Assembly: GCA_963812675.1 (NCBI GenBank) | Contig: CAWEWR010000009.1 | Span: 7,116 to 71,115 of the forward strand | Reading direction: 5' to 3' | Source of the DNA: AP-15 sp963812675 | GTDB taxonomy: Bacteria; Pseudomonadota; Alphaproteobacteria; ATCC43930; CGMCC-115725 | DNA: 64,000 nt | Shown here: in pieces, positions 1 to 8,150 of the stretch | How positions within the stretch are numbered: the first letter of the stretch is position 1 | Layout of the letters: each line of letters begins with the position of its first letter | Position numbers and translations under genes: made by a program | The notes under the pieces: model-generated | Told to the model about the DNA's origin: nothing | Databases searched by the model: none | The model's input: the letters and a program-made list of their open reading frames with translations, nothing else

Positions 1-175
1 TCGGCAGTAAGTGCAGCGAGGGCTGGCGAATCTGCTCTATGGCCGCCCTCACTGAGGGGTTGCAAAAGCCGTGCAGCCTCCTACCTCAGGATATGAACTC
101 GAACCGTGTCTTCAATCGGCGAGAGAAAGAGGCAAATGCATTTGCCCAAGAGTTCCGAACAGGAGGGATACGCAA
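1..175. other. left edge, no gene supported
   Basis: No convincing coding region is seen before the small secreted-protein gene. The purine-rich stretch AGGAGG at 161-166 is the ribosome binding site of that gene. An upstream in-frame ATG at 71 exists but lacks a ribosome binding site and would add a Cys/Arg-rich extension in front of an obvious signal peptide. Confidence 0.5.
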
Positions 176-646
176 ATGAAGATGAAGCGTATAGGTCTAT
201 GGGCGACGGGGATAGTAGTGCTTATAAGCGTAGGACTCCTCACCGTAGAGCAAGGATATACAGAGGAAAAAGAACACGCAACGACGTGCACCCTCGCTAC
301 GTTGAAAGGACGATATCTGTTCGTCGTCAACGGAACCTTTTTCCCTCCAGCGGGTGGGGTAACAGTGGAGTCGTTATTTTCTCGCGCCGGAGATCGCATA
401 TTCTATGGAGACGGCACCGGCACAACTATAGCGAGGGAAAGCGTCAACGGGGTGATTAGACCCGCAGATACTCACAGCGATCTGAGTTATACGGTCAACG
501 CAGACTGTACGGGAACCCTCAAAGTACTAAGCGTAGGAGCAACCAGTGAGATATTCGTAGCGCCCAATGGCGAGGACATGACCATCATAGCGACGGATAA
601 CGGCCACGTAGAGGCGTACTCTAGCTGGCGGGTGGGCCCCGAGTAG
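176..646 (+). CDS. small secreted hypothetical protein
   Basis: Encodes a 156-residue protein I cannot assign to a characterised family. The ATG at 176 is chosen because AGGAGG lies nine bases upstream and translation from it starts with a good signal peptide (MKMKRIG, then a hydrophobic stretch to about residue 25). The mature part begins with a Cys followed by an LKGRY motif and continues with Gly/Thr-rich, beta-strand-like sequence; a second Cys lies near two thirds. Short exported proteins with a Cys...LKG(R/T)Y start recur in soil bacteria without known function. The gene is rich in ATA, GTA and AGC codons, unlike the GC-ending codons of its neighbours, so it may be a recent acquisition. 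It stands alone, followed by a hairpin. Function unknown. Confidence 0.7.
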   Translation: MKMKRIGLWATGIVVLISVGLLTVEQGYTEEKEHATTCTLATLKGRYLFVVNGTFFPPAGGVTVESLFSRAGDRIFYGDGTGTTIARESVNGVIRPADTHSDLSYTVNADCTGTLKVLSVGATSEIFVAPNGEDMTIIATDNGHVEAYSSWRVGPE

Positions 647-650
647 AGCA

Positions 651-725
651 ATATGCCTACCGGATTTGCCCTCGGGACGCCTTCGCTCTGTCGGGCGTCT
701 TCGAGATAAAGTAGGTCGGCGTTGG
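651..725. repeat. imperfect direct repeat, copy A
   Basis: About 75 bases starting ATATGCCTACCGGATTT and ending around GTAGGTCGGCG. They align with 1800-1874 with a few one-base gaps. The two copies lie on either side of the ABC-type binding-protein gene in the same orientation. Confidence 0.65.
671..705 (+). terminator. terminator-like hairpin after the secreted protein gene
   Basis: CTCG-g-GACGCC (671-681) pairs with GGCGTC-tt-CGAG (694-705) around a 12-base loop, 24 bases after the stop codon. There is no T-run, so it is terminator-like rather than a classical intrinsic terminator. It lies inside repeat copy A (651-725). Confidence 0.4.
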
Positions 726-766
726 CACGGCGGCGCGTAGCCCCAGTGCGAGCGCCAAGGCGCCCT

Positions 767-1735
767 TCACTCGATCACCTCGTCGGCGCGGGCGAGGATT
801 GTCTGCGGGATCGTGAGGCCGAGTGCCGTGGCGGTCTTAAGATTGATAACCAGCTCTAATTTCGTTGGCTGCTCGACCGGCAGATCGGCAGGCTTGGCGC
901 CCTTGAGGATCTTTCCGACGTAGATGCCGACCTGACGATAGGCAGCCGTGCGACTCGCTCCGTAGCTGATGAGGCCGCCGGCCGCGGCGAATTCACGCCA
1001 CTCGTACATCGCTGGAAGCGCATGGCGTGCCGCAAGCGCTAGAAGCTGCTCCCGCCGGCTGAAGAAGAACAAATCGGCGCCGACGAGCAGCGCGCCGGCA
1101 TGTAGTTGGATGAAGGTTGCGAAAGCGGTGTTGATCTCGCTTTCGGTGCCGGCCTTCAGGATATGGAGTTCTATTCCCTTGGCGCGCGCGGCTTCCTGCA
1201 AGTCTTCGTTATTCGGAGGGCCCGAGTTCACCAGCAGGGCGATCACCTTGGGCTCGGGAACCAGCTCGGAAAGTAGCTCGAGCCGCTTGGGCATCAGCTC
1301 GTTGGCGAGGAGGCTGACGCCCGTGAGGTTGCCGCCCGGCCGGGCGAGACTGGCGACCAGGCCGTCCACGACCGGGTCGCCGCCGGTGGCGAAGATGATC
1401 GGGATCGTGGAGGTCGCGTTTTTCACCGCTCGTGTAGGAGAGGGGCCGCCGCTTGCCACGATCACGTCGACCTTACGGCCAACGAGATCCGCGGCCAATG
1501 CGGGCAGTCGTTCGTAGCGGCCCTCCGCCCAGCGGTATTCGATTGCCACGTTTTGTCCTTCGACATAGCCGGTTTCGCTCAGTCCCTGATGGAACGCCGC
1601 CACACGCGGGTCATACGGGCCGGGCGGTGCAACGCCGAGATAGCCGATCACTGGCATCGCCTTCTGCTGCGCGCAAAGGGCGCGCGCTGCGGTCATCGCG
1701 CCGCCTAGCAGCAGCATCAACTCGCGCCGTCTCAT
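767..1735 (-). CDS. ABC transporter substrate-binding protein (PF04392-type)
   Basis: A 322-residue periplasmic binding protein of the ABC_sub_bind family. It starts MRRRE with a hydrophobic Ala/Leu-rich export signal to about residue 22, followed by the family's typical opening (VIGYLG near 30, then F..GL...GYVEGQNV..EYRWA near 55-70 and the D(V/L)IV motif near 90). Length is normal for the family. No permease or ATPase gene is adjacent, so it is an orphan; such orphans are numerous in Bradyrhizobium-like and Rhodospirillales-like genomes and their ligands are mostly unknown. The gene lies between two 75-base direct repeats, which may mark how it arrived. The ATG at 1735 begins the signal peptide; an AAGGGGAT-like element lies just upstream. 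Confidence 0.85.
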   Translation of the reverse strand: MRRRELMLLLGGAMTAARALCAQQKAMPVIGYLGVAPPGPYDPRVAAFHQGLSETGYVEGQNVAIEYRWAEGRYERLPALAADLVGRKVDVIVASGGPSPTRAVKNATSTIPIIFATGGDPVVDGLVASLARPGGNLTGVSLLANELMPKRLELLSELVPEPKVIALLVNSGPPNNEDLQEAARAKGIELHILKAGTESEINTAFATFIQLHAGALLVGADLFFFSRREQLLALAARHALPAMYEWREFAAAGGLISYGASRTAAYRQVGIYVGKILKGAKPADLPVEQPTKLELVINLKTATALGLTIPQTILARADEVIE

Positions 1736-2035
1736 TCGATCCCCTTCTTAAGGGCGAGGGATGATGACGGGGCCGCAGCATGTCAGCAACGGATTGCAAA
1801 TATGCCACCGGATTTTGGCCTCGGGCGCCATCGCTATGTCAAGCGTCTTCTCTAGATGTAGTAGGTCGACGCTGCATCCGGAAGCCAATTCTAGTCGCAT
1901 AATGTCCCATTATGGAAAGCGTTTTGAGGTATTCACATAGTCCTAAATTCCAGTTCATAGTTTTCGTTGCCGCGTTGCTGTCTAGCTCAGGTGCCCGCCT
2001 GCGGGGAAGAGGTTGGGGTAAGCGGGAAGCCGAAG
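1736..2035. other. intergenic region with a 7-bp palindrome
   Basis: Holds repeat copy B and a perfect inverted repeat CATAATG-tcc-CATTATG at 1898-1914 that could be a regulator site. A 48-codon reading frame from ATG 1912 begins like a signal peptide but has no clear ribosome binding site, so I do not call it a gene. Confidence 0.4.
1800..1874. repeat. imperfect direct repeat, copy B
   Basis: Matches copy A at 651-725 (ATATGCC.ACCGGATTT...CTCGGG.CGCC.TCGCT.TGTC..GCGTCTTC...GTAGGTCG.CG). The internal hairpin seen in copy A is degraded here. Confidence 0.6.
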
Positions 2036-3097
2036 TCAGTTCAGCCGGAGGTCGGTGATGTGGCGGGGGTCCTGTTTTAGGTCGCCGCGTTCGACGCGCT
2101 TGACGATGTCGACGAGGCGCTCGTTGGCGCGGGCCTGGATGCCGGCCTGCTCGCCTTCGCGTACGACAAAGCCGTTCAGGAATTCGATCTCGGTGCGGCG
2201 GCCTTTGGCCATGTCCTGGCCCATCGACGGGCGCTGATCCGGCGAGCCGCGGCCGACCCGCGACAGCCGCCGCTCGTCATAGATCTTCAATGCCGCGGCG
2301 TCGCCCTCGCCGGCGCGGGCGATCGTCTCCGGCGGGAGATGGTCGATTTCTTCGAGCCGGTAGCCGCGCGCCTCGCCGATCCGGATCGCCTCGCTGCCGA
2401 GCCGCGCCTGGAAATGGCGGATCGCCTCGTTCCGTGCGATCTGCGCGCCGGAAAGCCCGGTGCAGGCCGAGACCCCGTTCGCCATCGTGTTGGCGACGAG
2501 CTTCGACCAGCGTTCGCCCCACAGATTGTCGGTGACCTTGGCGCTGTCGGCATAGGAGACCAGCCGGCACACCTCGTGCGCCCGCTCGGTGATGTTGCCG
2601 TGGACTTCGCCGGTGCGATAGACCGTGTGCGCCGCGCCGCCCTTGACCCCGCCGCGATGGACATGGCCCGGCTCGACGAGACCGACGCTGATGTTGCTGG
2701 CGATGCAGCCCATCGTCTTGCCCCAGCCGACGACGGCCGCGATCGTCTCCTCGTTCATGCAATTCTGCAACGAGACGACATAGCCGCCGGGCGCCAGATA
2801 CTGGCGGATCATCATCGCCGCCCATTGCGTGTCGTAGGATTTGGTGCAGACAAAGGCGATGTCGATCGGCGCCTCTTTGGCGAGATGCTGCGCCTCGGTC
2901 AAATGCAACGCTCGCACCTTGACCGTGAACGGCCCCTCGCCCTCGTGATGCGTGATGCGCAGGCCGTTCTTTTTCATTTCTTCGACATGCGCCGGCCACA
3001 TGTCGATAAAGGTCACGTCCTCGCCCGCGCGCACCATGTGCGCCCCGGTATAACCGCCGACCGCTCCGACCCCGACGACCGCGATTCTCTTACCCAT
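2036..3097 (-). CDS. ketopantoate reductase-family (ApbA/PanE) oxidoreductase
   Basis: A 353-residue NAD(P)-dependent reductase of the 2-dehydropantoate 2-reductase fold. The N-terminal Rossmann motif GVGAVGG (about residues 8-14) binds the nucleotide; an acidic residue ends the second strand. The ApbA C-terminal helical domain carries the family stretch ERWSKLVANTMANG near 200-213. An insertion with Lys/Arg/Gly-rich text (about 290-305) and the conserved GRRTEIEFLNG segment suggest a 2-oxoacid reductase subgroup rather than PanE itself, so no symbol is given. The start is ATG 3097, with CAGGAGA upstream; the longer frame to 3202 lacks a site. Divergent from rnd. Substrate unknown. Confidence 0.8.
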   Translation of the reverse strand: MGKRIAVVGVGAVGGYTGAHMVRAGEDVTFIDMWPAHVEEMKKNGLRITHHEGEGPFTVKVRALHLTEAQHLAKEAPIDIAFVCTKSYDTQWAAMMIRQYLAPGGYVVSLQNCMNEETIAAVVGWGKTMGCIASNISVGLVEPGHVHRGGVKGGAAHTVYRTGEVHGNITERAHEVCRLVSYADSAKVTDNLWGERWSKLVANTMANGVSACTGLSGAQIARNEAIRHFQARLGSEAIRIGEARGYRLEEIDHLPPETIARAGEGDAAALKIYDERRLSRVGRGSPDQRPSMGQDMAKGRRTEIEFLNGFVVREGEQAGIQARANERLVDIVKRVERGDLKQDPRHITDLRLN

Positions 3098-3289
3098 CAC
3101 TCTTCTCCTGTCATACTCTGCGCTCGAAATGAAGTCCGGTCTTCGTAAGGTCTCTTGTCGCCCCCGCAAAGGCGAGGGTCCATAGCCTGTTCCAGGAGGC
3201 AATCACCCCCTGATCGCATGGCGGTCCCGCCCGGCAGACAAATAGACGGATGGTTTCTGCTCGACGGTTTTCGCTGTATAGCATGGATA

Positions 3290-4465
3290 ATGACAGTAAT
3301 CACAGACACGGACGCGTTGGCCGGCTTTTGCGAGCGGCAGAAGGGTGCGAGCTTTATTGCGGTCGACACCGAGTTCATGCGCGAGCGGACCTATTGGCCG
3401 ATCTTGTGCCTCGTCCAGGTGGCGGGCCCGCAGGAAGCGGCGGCGATCGATGCGCTCGCCCCGGGGATCGACCTAGCGCCGCTCCTCGCTTTGATGGCGA
3501 ATCCGGGCACGTTGAAGGTGTTCCACGCGGCGCGCCAGGATATCGAGATCTTCTTCAACCTGTCCGGCGCGGTGCCGGCGCCGCTCTTCGATACTCAGAT
3601 CGCCGCCATGGTTTGCGGCTTTGGCGATGCGGCGAGCTATGAGACCCTGGTCGCCAAGCTCGCCCGAGCCTCGCTCGATAAATCCTCCCGGTTTACCGAC
3701 TGGTCGCATCGGCCGCTGACCGAACGGCAGATCCGCTATGCCCTCGCCGATGTCGTCCATCTCCGCACCGTCTACGAGCAGCTGCAGCAACAGCTGGCAT
3801 CGAACGGCCGGGCGAGCTGGTTCGCCGAGGAAATGGCCGAGTTGTCCAATCCCGAGATGTACCGCAGCGATCCAGCCGAAGCATGGCGTCGGTTTCGGCT
3901 GCGCGGCCGGATCGACGCGCGATTCTTCGGCGCATTGCGAGAGCTGGCGGCGTGGCGCGAGACGGCGGCGCGGCAACGCAACCTGCCGCGCGGGCGGATC
4001 ATGCGGGACGAAGCGGTGCTCGAGATCGCCGCCCATGCGCCGCGCTCCATCGAGGCGCTGGCGCGGACCCGCAGCCTCGGCAAAGGCATCGCCGAGGGCA
4101 AGCTCGGGAGCGAGATCCTGGAAGCGGTGCAACGCGGCTTGGCCGCCACCGGGGCGGCCGAGCCGCCACCTGTCGGGAGAGCGGATTCGCCACCCGGTCT
4201 CGGCCCGCTGATCGAGTTGTTGCGCGTGTTGTTGAAGCAGCGTTGCGACGACCATCAGGTCGCGCAAAAGCTGCTGGCCTCGGCCGATGATCTGGAAGCG
4301 ATCGCGGCCGATGACGATGCGCCGGTGAAGGCGCTTTCCGGCTGGCGCCGCGAAATTTTCGGCAAGGACGCGCTGGCCTTGAAGCACGGCCGGCTCGCCC
4401 TGACCGTCCGGCGCAACCGGATCACCCTCGTCGAGCTCGCCGACGCCAACGGGAACCGGGAGTAG
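3290..4465 (+). CDS. rnd: ribonuclease D
   Basis: A 391-residue 3'-5' exoribonuclease that trims tRNA and other small RNA 3' ends. The DEDD-type exonuclease motifs are all visible: DTE in AVDTEFMRER near residue 22, FHAARQDIEIF near 80 and YALADVVHL near 155. An HRDC domain lies around 210-290 and a second helical domain near the C-terminus, the usual RNase D layout and length. The ATG at 3290 matches the usual N-terminus (M-T-V-I-T-D); the reading frame open from 3155 has only intergenic repeat-like sequence upstream. It converges on dnaB, with a palindromic repeat between. Confidence 0.93.
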   Translation: MTVITDTDALAGFCERQKGASFIAVDTEFMRERTYWPILCLVQVAGPQEAAAIDALAPGIDLAPLLALMANPGTLKVFHAARQDIEIFFNLSGAVPAPLFDTQIAAMVCGFGDAASYETLVAKLARASLDKSSRFTDWSHRPLTERQIRYALADVVHLRTVYEQLQQQLASNGRASWFAEEMAELSNPEMYRSDPAEAWRRFRLRGRIDARFFGALRELAAWRETAARQRNLPRGRIMRDEAVLEIAAHAPRSIEALARTRSLGKGIAEGKLGSEILEAVQRGLAATGAAEPPPVGRADSPPGLGPLIELLRVLLKQRCDDHQVAQKLLASADDLEAIAADDDAPVKALSGWRREIFGKDALALKHGRLALTVRRNRITLVELADANGNRE

Positions 4466-4498
4466 GAGCGGGCCGGCCTCAACCGGACTGGGCGTGGT

Positions 4499-4587
4499 GT
4501 CATTGCGAGGAGCGCACCGCGCGACGAAGCAATCACGGTCTTGGAAGCGCCCAAAGGCCGAGATTGCTTCACTTCGTTTGCAATGAC
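4499..4587. repeat. palindromic REP-like repeat between rnd and dnaB
   Basis: GTCATTGCGAGGAGCG...GACGAAGCAATC on the left pairs with GATTGCTTC...CGTTTGCAATGAC on the right, giving an 89-base imperfect palindrome. This sequence type is a common dispersed repeat in Alphaproteobacteria. It lies between the 3' ends of two convergent genes, where it could end transcription from both sides. Confidence 0.75.
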
Positions 4588-4602
4588 GATCCTACAGTGG
4601 CG

Positions 4603-6114
4603 CTAAAATTCTGTCGGCAGGTGATCGGGGGCCATGTAGTTGTCGAATTTGGTGGTTTCGGCATCGAAACGGAGCTTGACCGCGCCGATCGGCCCGTGCC
4701 GCTGCTTGGCGACGATGATTTCGCCGAGCCCATGCACCTTCTCGAGCCGCTCTCGCCACTCCTGGTAGCGCTCGCTGTACTTGATTTCCGCTTCGTCGGG
4801 GCGGCGGGTCGGCTCGCGTGACAGGTAATATTCCTCGCGAAAGATGAACATCACGACATCGGCGTCCTGCTCGATCGAGCCGGATTCGCGCAGATCGGCG
4901 AGCATCGGGCGCTTGTCCTCACGCTGCTCGACCGCGCGGGACAGTTGCGACAATGCCAGCACCGGAACATCGAGCTCCTTGGCCAGCGCCTTCAGCCCGC
5001 GGGTGATCTCGGAGATTTCCTGAACGCGGTTGTCCTGCGCACGGGTCTGGTTCGAGGGGCGCAGCAGCTGCAGGTAGTCGATGACGATCATCCCCAGGCT
5101 CTGCTGGCGCTTCAGGCGCCGGGCGCGCGTGCGCACCGCAGCAACCGACAATGCCGGCGTATCGTCGATGAACAATTTCAGCGCCGCCAATTGCTGGCTC
5201 GCCTGGACAAACTTATCGAAATCCTCATGGCTCACATCGCCCCGCCGGATGCGGTCGGAGGAGACACCGGACGCCTCGGCGAGAATCCGGGTGGCGAGTT
5301 GCTCCGCCGACATTTCGAGCGAGAAGAAGCCGACAACCGCCCCATCCTCGGCCGCCTTCCGCGGGTCGGAGGCGGCAGCGGGCAGGTAATTTCGCGCTGC
5401 GTAAAACGCTATGTTGGTGGCGAGCGCCGTCTTGCCCATCGACGGCCTGCCGGCGAGGACGACCAGATCCGAGGGGTGCAGCCCGCCCAGCTTGCGATCG
5501 AGATCGATAAAGCCGGTGGCGACACCGACGGTTTTGCCGCTCCGCTTGAAAGCTGCCTCGGCGTTGAGAATCGCGCTCGTCAGCGCAGTCCCGAACGCGC
5601 GAAACCCGCCCTCCGTTTCCCCGCTCGTCGCGAGGTCGAACAGCTTTTTTTCTACCCGTTCGATCTGCTCGCGCGCCGGATCGTCGAGATCCTGGCGAAA
5701 TGCGTCGTTAACCACATCCTCGCCGAGCCCGATCAGCTCGCGGCGTAGGTAAAGGTCGTGCACGGCGCGGCCGTAATCCTCGGCATTGATGATCGCCGCC
5801 GCCGCGCCCGCCAGACGTGCCAGATACTGCGCCCCGCCGATCTCGGTCAGCGCACCGTCCTGATCGAACAAGTTCTTCAGGGTAACCGGGTTGGCGATCT
5901 GGCCGCGGCCTAGCAGCTTGCCGATCGCCGCGAAGATGCGGCCGTGCACGGCATTGCCGAAATGCTCCGGCTGGAGAAATTCGCAGACCCGGTAATAGGC
6001 TGTGTTGTTGATCAGTATGGCGCCGAGCAGGGCCTGTTCGGCTTCCGTGTTGTAGGGTGGGGTTCGGAGAAGCTCGGGGTTGGGCTCGCGCAATTGCGCG
6101 ACCCGGGACGTCAT
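4603..6114 (-). CDS. dnaB: replicative DNA helicase DnaB
   Basis: The hexameric helicase that unwinds DNA at the replication fork and recruits primase. The N-terminal domain starts with the classical PPYNTEAEQALLGAIL; the RecA-like C-terminal domain carries Walker A GRPSMGKTA near residue 215, Walker B VIDYLQLL, the arginine-finger region and the terminal KQRHGP element. Its 503 residues are normal for the family. Three in-frame starts are possible: GTG 6144, ATG 6126 and ATG 6114. I prefer 6114 because it has a GGA a suitable distance upstream; none has a strong site. Same strand as the ribosomal protein genes, with cfa between dnaB and rplI. Confidence 0.95.
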   Translation of the reverse strand: MTSRVAQLREPNPELLRTPPYNTEAEQALLGAILINNTAYYRVCEFLQPEHFGNAVHGRIFAAIGKLLGRGQIANPVTLKNLFDQDGALTEIGGAQYLARLAGAAAAIINAEDYGRAVHDLYLRRELIGLGEDVVNDAFRQDLDDPAREQIERVEKKLFDLATSGETEGGFRAFGTALTSAILNAEAAFKRSGKTVGVATGFIDLDRKLGGLHPSDLVVLAGRPSMGKTALATNIAFYAARNYLPAAASDPRKAAEDGAVVGFFSLEMSAEQLATRILAEASGVSSDRIRRGDVSHEDFDKFVQASQQLAALKLFIDDTPALSVAAVRTRARRLKRQQSLGMIVIDYLQLLRPSNQTRAQDNRVQEISEITRGLKALAKELDVPVLALSQLSRAVEQREDKRPMLADLRESGSIEQDADVVMFIFREEYYLSREPTRRPDEAEIKYSERYQEWRERLEKVHGLGEIIVAKQRHGPIGAVKLRFDAETTKFDNYMAPDHLPTEF

Positions 6115-6270
6115 GTTTGTTTCCATGCACCAGCAGGATACCACCGGCCAAAACGTGGCCTGGTGCGGAATTCGATCCCCAGCCTGTGTAAGGCGGGGAT
6201 GGACCGCATCCGACGCTCGCGGAATCGAATGGCTGCGAATCTGCGTCGAGCGAGGCGGGCGTCGCCCTGG

Positions 6271-7497
6271 TCAGGCGGCCCGCTCGGCGGCGCCGCTGTG
6301 CTCGCGTTCCCAGTCGAGCATGTAGTCGCGGGTCACCGGCACCGCGTCCACAGTTTTGGCGAGCTGCACCTGGAAGACCATGTGATCCTGCCGCCGGAAC
6401 GCGATTTCCGAGCCGACCAAATACATCTCCCACATCCGGCAGAAGCGCTCATCGTAGAGCGCCTTCACGCGGTCGCGATTTCGCTCGAACCGCCGCCGCC
6501 ACGCTCTCAGCGTCTCGGCGTAATGCAGGCGCAGAACTTCGATATCCGTGACCCACAGCCGCAACTCTTCGATGATCGGCAGGACTTCGGAAAGGGCCGG
6601 CACATACCCCCCGGGGAAGATGTACTTGCGTATCCAGGGGCTGGTCGAACCCGGTCCGTCCTTGCGGCCGATCGAGTGCAGCAGCGCCACCCCATCCGGG
6701 GCCAGCAGCGACTTCAGCTTGGCGAAGAAGGCGCGGTAATGATTGAGCCCGACATGCTCGAACATGCCGACCGAGACGATGCGGTCGTAATGGCCGGCCT
6801 CTTCGCGGTAGTCGCGCAGATGGAATTTGACCCGGTCGGAGAGCCCCGCCGCCGCGGCACGCCGCGTCGCCAGCCTTTGTTGCTCGACCGAAAGCGTCAG
6901 ACCCGTCACCTGGGCACCGCATTCGCCGGCGAGGTAGAGCGCGAGGCCCCCCCAGCCCGAGCCGATATCAAGCACCCTCTGCCCGGGTCGGACCAGAAGC
7001 TTTGCCGCAATGTGCCGCTTCTTGTCGAGCTGCGCGGTATCGAGGTCCTCCGAGCCATCTCGGAAATAGCCGCAGGAATACTGCCGGTCCCGATCGAGAA
7101 ACAGCTCGTAGAGCTGGTCCGACAAGTCGTAGTGATGGGCGACGTTCTGTCGGGCGCGCGGCAGCGGATTGTATTGATGAATACGGCGGAACAGAGTGAC
7201 GGAGCCGTTGAGCAGCCGCGCCGGCAACCCCGCCGGCATAGCTTCGAGATTGACCGCGAGCAGATCGATCAGATCGTAGAGACTGCCCTCCTCGATCGTC
7301 AGGCTTCCGTCCATGAAGGCTTCGCCGAAGTAGAGGCGAGGCCGCACGACAAGTTTCCAATGGAGCGCCGGATCGTGAAGTCGGATGGTTACGCTTGGTC
7401 CCCCGGATCCGTCGAATGTGTGGAGCGCTCCGCCCGCATCTATGACCCGCAGGCGGCCCATTGTGATGAATCGCTCGAACAGACGCGAGAGCAGCAT
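6271..7497 (-). CDS. cfa: cyclopropane-fatty-acyl-phospholipid synthase
   Basis: A 408-residue SAM-dependent enzyme that adds a methylene bridge to unsaturated acyl chains of membrane phospholipids. The N-terminal lipid-binding domain includes YFGEAFMDGSL (about 82-92). The catalytic domain has the substrate loop NVAHHYDLSDQLYELFLD near 138, the SAM-binding VLDIGSGWGG near 188, and EHVGLNHY and the conserved WIRKYIFPGGY further on. Length fits CfaA/MmaA-like enzymes. ATG 7497 gives the expected N-terminus but has no strong ribosome binding site; ATG 7461 is an alternative. It sits between rplI and dnaB, which are often neighbours, so it looks like an insertion into that block. Confidence 0.92.
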   Translation of the reverse strand: MLLSRLFERFITMGRLRVIDAGGALHTFDGSGGPSVTIRLHDPALHWKLVVRPRLYFGEAFMDGSLTIEEGSLYDLIDLLAVNLEAMPAGLPARLLNGSVTLFRRIHQYNPLPRARQNVAHHYDLSDQLYELFLDRDRQYSCGYFRDGSEDLDTAQLDKKRHIAAKLLVRPGQRVLDIGSGWGGLALYLAGECGAQVTGLTLSVEQQRLATRRAAAAGLSDRVKFHLRDYREEAGHYDRIVSVGMFEHVGLNHYRAFFAKLKSLLAPDGVALLHSIGRKDGPGSTSPWIRKYIFPGGYVPALSEVLPIIEELRLWVTDIEVLRLHYAETLRAWRRRFERNRDRVKALYDERFCRMWEMYLVGSEIAFRRQDHMVFQVQLAKTVDAVPVTRDYMLDWEREHSGAAERAA

Positions 7498-7572
7498 CGG
7501 TGCGCGACCGAATTGGAATCAATTTTAGCGATAATTGGCAAATTCTCGATTGGATACAAGAGCTTCGATCCG

Positions 7573-8127
7573 CTAGGCGGCAGCGGGACCGGTCTGCGCC
7601 GCCGCGGCGCGGGCCTCTTCTTCCTCCTCGTCGCGCAGGCGCAACGGATCGATCCCCTTGGCCTGCATTTCGGCCTCCTCTGCCGACTGGGCGACATTAG
7701 CGGTGATCGTCACAGATACCTCCGGATGCAGCACGACCTTTACCGCATGCAGGCCCAAATTCTTAATCGGCCGGTCGAGAACGACCTGGCGCTTCTCGAT
7801 CGTAAAATTCGCCTTGGTCACCGCATCGGCGATGTCGCGCGCCGAAACCGAGCCGTAAAGCTGCCCGCTTTCACCGGCCTGGCGGATGATCACGACGGTC
7901 AGACCCTCGAGCTTGCCGCCGATTTCCGTCGCTTCGGTCCTGCGCTGCAGATTGTTGGCTTCGAGCTGCGCGCGCTGGGTATCGAAATAAGTCAAATTCT
8001 CTTTTGTTGCGCGCATGGCTTTCTTCTGCGGCAACAAGTAGTTCCGGGCAAAGCCAGGCTTCACTTTGACGAGTTGGCCCATCTGGCCGAGCTTCTCGAC
8101 CCTTTCGAGTAGGATCAGTTCGATCAT
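7573..8127 (-). CDS. rplI: 50S ribosomal protein L9
   Basis: The 184-residue L9 protein of the large subunit. The N-terminal domain (MIELILLERVEKLGQMG...VKPGFARNYLLP) is textbook L9, followed by the long connecting helix and the C-terminal rRNA-binding domain (GQLYGSVSARDIADA near 85-100). The C-terminus carries an extra acidic, then Ala-rich tail of about 30 residues, which is common in Alphaproteobacteria. A strong GGAGGA site precedes ATG 8127. Part of the rpsF-rpsR-DUF2232-rplI cluster. Confidence 0.97.
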   Translation of the reverse strand: MIELILLERVEKLGQMGQLVKVKPGFARNYLLPQKKAMRATKENLTYFDTQRAQLEANNLQRRTEATEIGGKLEGLTVVIIRQAGESGQLYGSVSARDIADAVTKANFTIEKRQVVLDRPIKNLGLHAVKVVLHPEVSVTITANVAQSAEEAEMQAKGIDPLRLRDEEEEEARAAAAQTGPAAA

Positions 8128-8150
8128 TCACATTCCTCCAATCCTCGAGA

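Noticed and set aside
1912..2058. 48-codon frame with a signal-peptide-like start
   Set aside because: No ribosome binding site, overlaps the 3' end of the reductase gene and no recognisable mature domain.
3154..3200. Possible degenerate hairpin repeat between the reductase gene and rnd
   Set aside because: CCCCCGCAAAGGCGAGGG resembles dispersed repeats but pairs poorly; too weak to annotate.
5944..8112. Plus-strand frame of 722 codons opposite dnaB, cfa and rplI
   Set aside because: It spans three confidently identified genes on the other strand and has no domain-like sequence.
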